A stretch of DNA of 16,231 nucleotides from Solobacterium sp. (GTDB lineage: Bacteria; Bacillota_I; Bacilli_A; Erysipelotrichales; Erysipelotrichaceae), in contig JAFWCP010000234.1 in NCBI GenBank assembly GCA_017536845.1, positions 1 through 16,231 on the forward strand. The letters are read 5' to 3'. This document shows, in pieces, positions 8,197 to 13,397 of this stretch. The position numbers and the translations under genes were made by a program. The notes beneath the pieces are model-generated. The model made no database searches. It was not told the DNA's origin and saw nothing but the letters and a program-made list of their open reading frames with translations. Each line of letters starts with the position of its first letter. The stretch's first letter is position 1.

Positions 8197-8228
8197 GCAT
8201 CAATTTCCTGGATCATGGGGTTAAGCAA

Positions 8229-9308
8229 ATGAAAGATACATCGGTTTTGCTTGCGGCAATGCTGGTTTTCACAGGCTGCAGCGCGGATTCAACAAAGATC
8301 TCAGACCTGAAACCGGAAGTCCAGAATACACTGGTGCTGCCGGTGACGGCTCCGTATAACAGCGGATTTTACTATCTTTCCCTCGGCCAGTCGGCACTTT
8401 GTTATGCAGAAAACTGTGAAAAGCCGGTAAAAATCACGGATCTTGCATACAATGATGACCTGCCGGCAAGCGAAAAACCCTATTTCGAGAAATACACGGA
8501 TCATATCCTGATGAACAATCTGTATGTCCTGAATGAGAGCATCCTCAATGCGGATGGGCAGTCTTCATACCATCTGTATTCCATGACGCCTGACGGGCAA
8601 AAGAGGAAGGAAGAAATGGCCTTCCCATATGAACCGATCCAGTTCCTTCTGCACAGGAACACGCTGTTCTGCGTGGAGTACTGTGCTGATGGGAGTTCAC
8701 TTCTGCATGTTTATGACGGTGCGTACAAAGAAATGACAACGATTAAAGAGAACGCACCGATCTACAGCCTGTTCGCCGACGGCAACGCGGTTTACTGCAT
8801 GCATCAGGACGCCGTATCGGAAGAAGATGAAGTCCGTCGGTACCTGCTGGATACACAGGAATCGGAAACGGTCTTAACCGGTTCGTTTGATTTTGCAAAC
8901 AACGACAGGATGGCATATCACACATTGTCACGGCCCTTCCTTTTTGATACGGATCCAATGGATATTACAGTCACATCACAGATTCAGAATCTGGAAGACG
9001 GCAGCCTGCTGTTCACCGTGGCCGATGAGTTCATCCGTTGCTTTGATGACGCATGTATCTATACCTCGACCATCAAGGAAAACCATGTCGCATACCATGT
9101 GTATGGCTGGGACGGGGAACTGCTTCAGACGATCATCCCGTCGGAAACAATCAGCGGCGAATACCTCTGTCATGACGGCTGGGTCAGGCAGGATTTCTCC
9201 GGCATTGTCCACGTGATCGACGGACAGATCATTGCCTGTGCGGATACTCCTGCCGTATACATCTCCTGCAGCATGGACAGCGGTGCCTGCCGCGTCATTC
9301 CAGAATAG
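8229..9308 (+). CDS. Putative lipoprotein of unknown function, possibly beta-propeller-like
   Basis: A 359-residue protein with a short signal peptide: MKD, then a hydrophobic core TSVLLAAMLVF, then TGC with C17 as the likely lipidated cysteine. This would anchor it outside the membrane. The lipobox is slightly atypical, with F at -3. The mature part is rich in aromatic and strand-forming stretches such as SGFYYLSLGQSALCYAE, NTLFCVEYCADGSS, GNAVYCMHQD and GSLLFTVADEF. They recur at intervals in a way that suggests propeller blades; this is inference. It contains many cysteines for a surface protein. The ATG at 8229 is the only standard start codon after the in-frame stop at 8187. Its ribosome site is weak (GGGG at 8217-8220). 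No specific function is recognised. It ends at a terminator shared with pgi. Confidence 0.7.
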   Translation: MKDTSVLLAAMLVFTGCSADSTKISDLKPEVQNTLVLPVTAPYNSGFYYLSLGQSALCYAENCEKPVKITDLAYNDDLPASEKPYFEKYTDHILMNNLYVLNESILNADGQSSYHLYSMTPDGQKRKEEMAFPYEPIQFLLHRNTLFCVEYCADGSSLLHVYDGAYKEMTTIKENAPIYSLFADGNAVYCMHQDAVSEEDEVRRYLLDTQESETVLTGSFDFANNDRMAYHTLSRPFLFDTDPMDITVTSQIQNLEDGSLLFTVADEFIRCFDDACIYTSTIKENHVAYHVYGWDGELLQTIIPSETISGEYLCHDGWVRQDFSGIVHVIDGQIIACADTPAVYISCSMDSGACRVIPE

Positions 9309-9318
9309 CCACAGATGA

Positions 9319-9350
9319 AAAAAGAACGTTTCGGAAGAAACGTTCTTTTT
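9319..9350. terminator. Bidirectional terminator between the lipoprotein gene and pgi
   Basis: A thirteen-base perfect stem (9319-9331 with 9338-9350) encloses a six-base loop. It has As on one side and Ts on the other, so it can stop transcription from both directions. It starts 10 bases after the lipoprotein stop and lies 21 bases beyond the pgi stop, exactly between the convergent genes. Confidence 0.9.
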
Positions 9351-9371
9351 CAGACTCTTTATTCTGAGAAC

Positions 9372-10952
9372 TCAGATGTTCAGCAGGTCGCTGTAAACAG
9401 CCAGAGCACCGTCGGTGTTGTGGGCAAGAACCTTCTTGGCCAGAACCTTGCCGAGCTGGACACCTTCCTGGTCGAAGCTGTTGACGTTCCAGATGAAGCC
9501 CTGGAACATGACCTTGTTCTCAAAGTGGGCAAGCAGGGAACCCAGGGATGCCGGGGTCAGCTGGTCGCCGATGATGATGCTGGAAGGACGGCCGCCGTCA
9601 AACTTCTTGTTGAGGTTTGTGTCATCCTTGCCGGTTGCGAAAGCAACGATCTGGGCGGCAACGTTTGCGCAGAGCTTCTGCTGGGATGTGCTGCCTTCAA
9701 TGACAACATCCGTGCCGATCTGGGAGTTCCTGTAGCCGATGAACTGGAGCGGTACAATGGTCTTTCCCTGATGGAGGAGCTGGTAGAAGGAGTGCTGACC
9801 GTTGGTACCCGGTTCGCCGAAGATGATCGGTCCTGTCGGATAATCAACAGGTTCGCCGAAACGGTTGACGGACTTACCGTTGGATTCCATATCCAGCTGC
9901 TGCAAGTGCGCCGGGAATCTGCTCAGAGCCTGGGAATACGGCAGGACAGCGGTATTCTCCATGCCAAGGATATTTCTTTCATACACGCCGATCAGCGCAT
10001 CCAGCATTGCCGCGTTCTTTAACGGGTCTGCTTCCAGGGCGAGCCTGTCAGCTGCTGCCGCACCGTCGAGGAACTGTGCGAATACTTCCGGACCGAAGGC
10101 CAGGGAGAGGACGCCACAGCCGACTGCAGAGGAAGAAGAGTAACGGCCGCCGATGTAGTCATCCATGTAGAATGCATCGAGGTAGCCTTCATTCTTTGCC
10201 AGAGGAGAGGTTTCGGATGTGACCGCAACCATGTGCTTTGCCGGATCCAGACCTGCTTCGGTCAGGGCGTTCTTGACGAAAGCTTCATTGGTCAGTGTTT
10301 CCAGGGTTGTGCCGGACTTGGATACCAGGACAAACAGGGAATGCTTGACATCGATGGCATTCAGGACAGCTGCCGCATCATCCGGGTCGACGTTGGAGAT
10401 GAACTTTGCCTCCATCTTCAGGGTGCCGTTCTTCCTTGCCCAGTTCTCCAGGGCAATGTAGATTGCACGAGGACCAAGGTCGGAGCCGCCGATGCCGATC
10501 TGGACGACGGTTGTGAACTTTTCGCCGTCGGCATTGGTGATTTCACCGGCATGGACCTTCTTTGCGAAAGCAGCGATCCTTTCCTGCTGTTTGACATAGA
10601 ATTCACGCTTGTTGACGCCGTCGGCGATGACATCCTTGCCAAGCTGGCCGCGGCAGAGCTGGTGGAGGACCAGACGCTTTTCACCGGTATTGACAACAGC
10701 GCCGTTGTAGAGTTCTTCAAACTTGGCCTGCAGTTCAGCCTCTTCGCCGAGTTTCTTTAAGACAGCCAGAATCTCGTCATCAACTGCCTTTGCGGCATAG
10801 TTGAAGACCAGGCCTTCTGCCATCGGTACGCAGTATGTCTTAACGCGCTGGGCACCGTTTTCACCTGCCATGACTTCCGGCAGGCAGACGCGCTTTGTAC
10901 CTTCGAGTTCCTTGTACGCTTCCAGCGTATCAAGGTTCTTCCAATTGATCAT
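9372..10952 (-). CDS. pgi: Glucose-6-phosphate isomerase
   Basis: Interconverts glucose-6-phosphate and fructose-6-phosphate in glycolysis and gluconeogenesis. The 526-residue protein shows IGIGGSDLGPRAI at 152-164, SKSGTTLET (phosphate-binding loop) at 211-219, and signature 1 DDYIGGRYSSSSAVG at 264-278. LDMESNGKS contains E356, GTNGQHSFYQ contains H387, and the C-terminal FDQEGVQLGK contains K502. In that second signature the usual E after V is Q499. The ATG is preceded by a strong AAGGAGGA (complement of 10961-10968) eight bases away. The gene stands alone on the minus strand, convergent with the lipoprotein gene and divergent from the kinase unit. It is probably constitutive. The overall sequence recalls the Pgi type found in spirochaetes and some Firmicutes. 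Confidence 0.97.
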   Translation of the reverse strand: MINWKNLDTLEAYKELEGTKRVCLPEVMAGENGAQRVKTYCVPMAEGLVFNYAAKAVDDEILAVLKKLGEEAELQAKFEELYNGAVVNTGEKRLVLHQLCRGQLGKDVIADGVNKREFYVKQQERIAAFAKKVHAGEITNADGEKFTTVVQIGIGGSDLGPRAIYIALENWARKNGTLKMEAKFISNVDPDDAAAVLNAIDVKHSLFVLVSKSGTTLETLTNEAFVKNALTEAGLDPAKHMVAVTSETSPLAKNEGYLDAFYMDDYIGGRYSSSSAVGCGVLSLAFGPEVFAQFLDGAAAADRLALEADPLKNAAMLDALIGVYERNILGMENTAVLPYSQALSRFPAHLQQLDMESNGKSVNRFGEPVDYPTGPIIFGEPGTNGQHSFYQLLHQGKTIVPLQFIGYRNSQIGTDVVIEGSTSQQKLCANVAAQIVAFATGKDDTNLNKKFDGGRPSSIIIGDQLTPASLGSLLAHFENKVMFQGFIWNVNSFDQEGVQLGKVLAKKVLAHNTDGALAVYSDLLNI

Positions 10953-10960
10953 GATGTGAT

Positions 10961-11106
10961 TCCTCCTTGTATTTTTCTCTTAATATTATGACATAGATTT
11001 GCCAATCCGCGATACTGACCTTCATCGTAAACGACAAACTTTTTCAATCAGAAACCATTTCAAAGGGCAAGAATCATTCGGAAGCCCGGCAGCGGGATTG
11101 TATAAT
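10961..11106. promoter_or_regulatory. Divergent control region between pgi and the kinase unit
   Basis: This lies within the 176-base gap between two genes that point away from each other. For the plus strand there is a consensus TATAAT at 11101-11106 with only a weak -35 (TTCGGA, 11077-11082, spacer 18). A small inverted repeat CCCG/CGGG (11085-11088, 11093-11096) lies between them. AAAGGAGA at 11116-11123 serves the ATG at 11129. For pgi, the best minus-strand -10 is CATAAT (complement of 10985-10990) without a good -35; its ribosome site is at 10961-10968. No terminator-like hairpin is present. Confidence 0.5.
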
Positions 11107-11128
11107 AATAGGACGAAAGGAGACAGCC

Positions 11129-13366
11129 ATGGCCGACCATTATCAGTATACGGAAATCGTGAACAGCCTGTTTGAAGAAAGGTCCGCAGCAATGCCGGGG
11201 TTTTACTGCCGTCAGGACGCCATCAAGGCCTATAAACGCTATCGCGCTGCCGGAGAAGATACCCGCCGGTTCAGACTGCACAGGCTGAAGAAAATCACCG
11301 ACAGCTTTCAGCTTGACCTGCAGGAAGTCCTGGATCACCCGAAGATCCTGAACAGCCTGCCGACCAGGGAAGAAGCGCTGGACGGGCTGCCTGTGTTATT
11401 CCACGACCTCGCGGTCTCATCGCCGTCTGCCGCCGACTATATGGAACGGATTGTCAGACGCCTGAGTCCTGAATATGGCAAAGATACGGTCAGAACGGCC
11501 ATCCTGAAGAAATTCCTGCTGGCGACCGGGAAGGACTGGAAGGAAATGAAGACTTCGGCCATCCTTCAGGAAGCCATGGCCCGTCTTGACGGGATGCATC
11601 TTGCGGTTTTCCGCCTGGCCAACGAAAAGAAGAAGCTGGAAATGCTTGTCAACAGCCTTGACGACAGCATCTTTACCGCCGAAAGGCTGAATCCCGGCCT
11701 TTCCGATATTGAAACACTGAATCTGATGATCCGCCGGTTTGATACCCTGGCTGAGGATCTTGAAACCTTCGACCGCAAAGGAAGGCCGGTGTTTGTTGAA
11801 GATATCCCGGTATCAGAAGAAACAAGGAAACGGATGGGCATCCGGCCTCATGATTCGGTGATCAGGTATATGAAACAGGCCGCAGAAAACCATCAGGACA
11901 AAGACCTGTCGTTCGTTTCGGCTCTGGAGGAAGATTTTACCAGACTGCTTTCGGAAACATATTATGTCCCGGCAAAAGGGAATAACAGCCTGAAGAAAGC
12001 CTATGAACTGTACAAGACAGACAGACGTGACCTGAAGGACAGAAAAGGCGAACAGTGGGAACTGCTGAAGATCTGCGATGACTTTGCGGCCGGGAGGTTC
12101 AAACCCAACGGCGGCAAGACCAGGCTGTATCTGTATTACTTTGCAATGGTCTTTGACATGACCGTCACCCATAAGGAAACAAAGGAAAGGACACCGGGAC
12201 AGGATGGCTATGATCCCGCAACCAACCTGGTCAAGAACCTGTTTGAAGACTACTACAACGACAACCTGGTACGCTATCTGCGTGATGAATTTGCGGATGT
12301 AAGAACTGCCAAAATGTATGAAAGAGAACCGACCGGGGAAGGGATCAACTACAAAAACCCCGTGGAAGTCCTGCTGCTGTATTATCTGCTGCGCAAAGAG
12401 CTGCCGTATACGGCCGGCCAGCGGATTGACCGGGTCAGAACGATATTGCGCAAGAGCCGTAATCTGGCAGAAGAAACACCGCCGATGATGCAGAAGACGG
12501 AGGTTTACCGCCGCCGCATGGAAGAAATCCTGGAAACAGATGAAGAAGACCTGCCAGCTTATATTTCCGAGCATTTTGATGTCACGGCCAGCCCCGGAAC
12601 TTCCGACATTGCCGTATCGGATGAAGAAAACACTGCCTGGAACATCCTTGGTGAACTGCTGGATGAAGTGGATGAAAGCATGCCGGGATCGGACAATGAT
12701 TCACCCATATTCCAGAATGCCCCGGAACGGTTTCTTGAAACCACGCCCTTTGCGGCGAAACTGATTGATAAATACCATGATGAAGAAGGGTTTGTCAGGC
12801 TGGTGGACAACCTCGACAGACGGATCCAGAGCGGGATCCTGTGGGCCGGCATGAACCGGCTGCAGTTTCTGCTCGATGTCCTGTACAGCCTGGATGAGAC
12901 GGACCAGAGACTGGAAAAGCTGGAAAAGAAACTGGGCGTGTCAGCCCGGGTGATCAATGACGCGGTGAATGCATTGCGTACCGCCGGCTTTGAGATTATC
13001 AAGAAAACACCGAAGAACAATGATGAAAAGGGATCGTATTTCACCCTGAAGACATCAGGGTATGATGATCCTGCCCTCAGCCGCATCTTAAAGAAAGAGG
13101 ATGGATCGGCAGAACTGCTGGCCGAAAAGCTGACGGCATTTCGCAGGATGACCAGGACACAGCTGATCGCGGAATGCACGAATTACTACTTCATCCTGAT
13201 GCAGGATTCCGAAAAGATGGAAAGCCTGCAGGAACTGTATGAAGATTATGCCTCGGTTGTGGACCCGTATCTGACGGAAGCAAGGTTCCAGCCCTTCAGC
13301 CTGCGGAATATCGTCGACCTTTACCTGCTGCTGGCCTTATCCTACAGCCTGCAGGAAAATGAGTGA
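11129..13366 (+). CDS. Uncharacterised 745-residue protein with probable winged-helix segment, partner of the kinase
   Basis: A large, highly charged, soluble-looking protein with no signal peptide or membrane segment and no P-loop. It is mostly helical in character. Blocks worth noting are PNGGKTRLYLYYFAMVFDMT at 326-345, NLVKNLFEDYYNDNLVRYL at 366-384, and EPTGEGINYKNPVEVLLLYY at 400-419. These give the impression of a conserved core I associate with uncharacterised Firmicutes proteins. Residues 470-530 are very acidic and look like a linker. Residues about 588-640 (LEKLEKKLGVSARVINDAVN, then ALRTAGFEI and a basic wing) resemble a winged helix-turn-helix, so the protein may bind DNA. An upstream TATAAT and a good ribosome site support the start. 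The kinase gene follows after 31 bases and is probably co-transcribed, so this protein may be its substrate or effector. Function is unknown. Confidence 0.85.
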   Translation: MADHYQYTEIVNSLFEERSAAMPGFYCRQDAIKAYKRYRAAGEDTRRFRLHRLKKITDSFQLDLQEVLDHPKILNSLPTREEALDGLPVLFHDLAVSSPSAADYMERIVRRLSPEYGKDTVRTAILKKFLLATGKDWKEMKTSAILQEAMARLDGMHLAVFRLANEKKKLEMLVNSLDDSIFTAERLNPGLSDIETLNLMIRRFDTLAEDLETFDRKGRPVFVEDIPVSEETRKRMGIRPHDSVIRYMKQAAENHQDKDLSFVSALEEDFTRLLSETYYVPAKGNNSLKKAYELYKTDRRDLKDRKGEQWELLKICDDFAAGRFKPNGGKTRLYLYYFAMVFDMTVTHKETKERTPGQDGYDPATNLVKNLFEDYYNDNLVRYLRDEFADVRTAKMYEREPTGEGINYKNPVEVLLLYYLLRKELPYTAGQRIDRVRTILRKSRNLAEETPPMMQKTEVYRRRMEEILETDEEDLPAYISEHFDVTASPGTSDIAVSDEENTAWNILGELLDEVDESMPGSDNDSPIFQNAPERFLETTPFAAKLIDKYHDEEGFVRLVDNLDRRIQSGILWAGMNRLQFLLDVLYSLDETDQRLEKLEKKLGVSARVINDAVNALRTAGFEIIKKTPKNNDEKGSYFTLKTSGYDDPALSRILKKEDGSAELLAEKLTAFRRMTRTQLIAECTNYYFILMQDSEKMESLQELYEDYASVVDPYLTEARFQPFSLRNIVDLYLLLALSYSLQENE

Positions 13367-13382
13367 AAGACCATGTAACAAT

Positions 13383-13389
13383 AGGAAGG
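13383..13389 (+). promoter_or_regulatory. Ribosome binding site fixing the start of the large kinase gene
   Basis: AGGAAGG stands eight bases before the ATG at 13398 and in the 31-base gap after the upstream stop. It has the same sequence and spacing as the site of the AAA-ATPase-like gene. It supports both the chosen start and translation from a shared transcript. Confidence 0.75.
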
Positions 13390-13397
13390 TAACAAGT

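Noticed and set aside
9315..10022. Long plus-strand open frame opposite pgi
   Set aside because: It lies antisense to a certain gene, has no family character, and its first codons lie inside the bidirectional terminator.
10985..11013. Well-defined pgi promoter
   Set aside because: A CATAAT-like -10 exists on the minus strand, but nothing like TTGACA lies at the right distance. It is mentioned only as a weak candidate.
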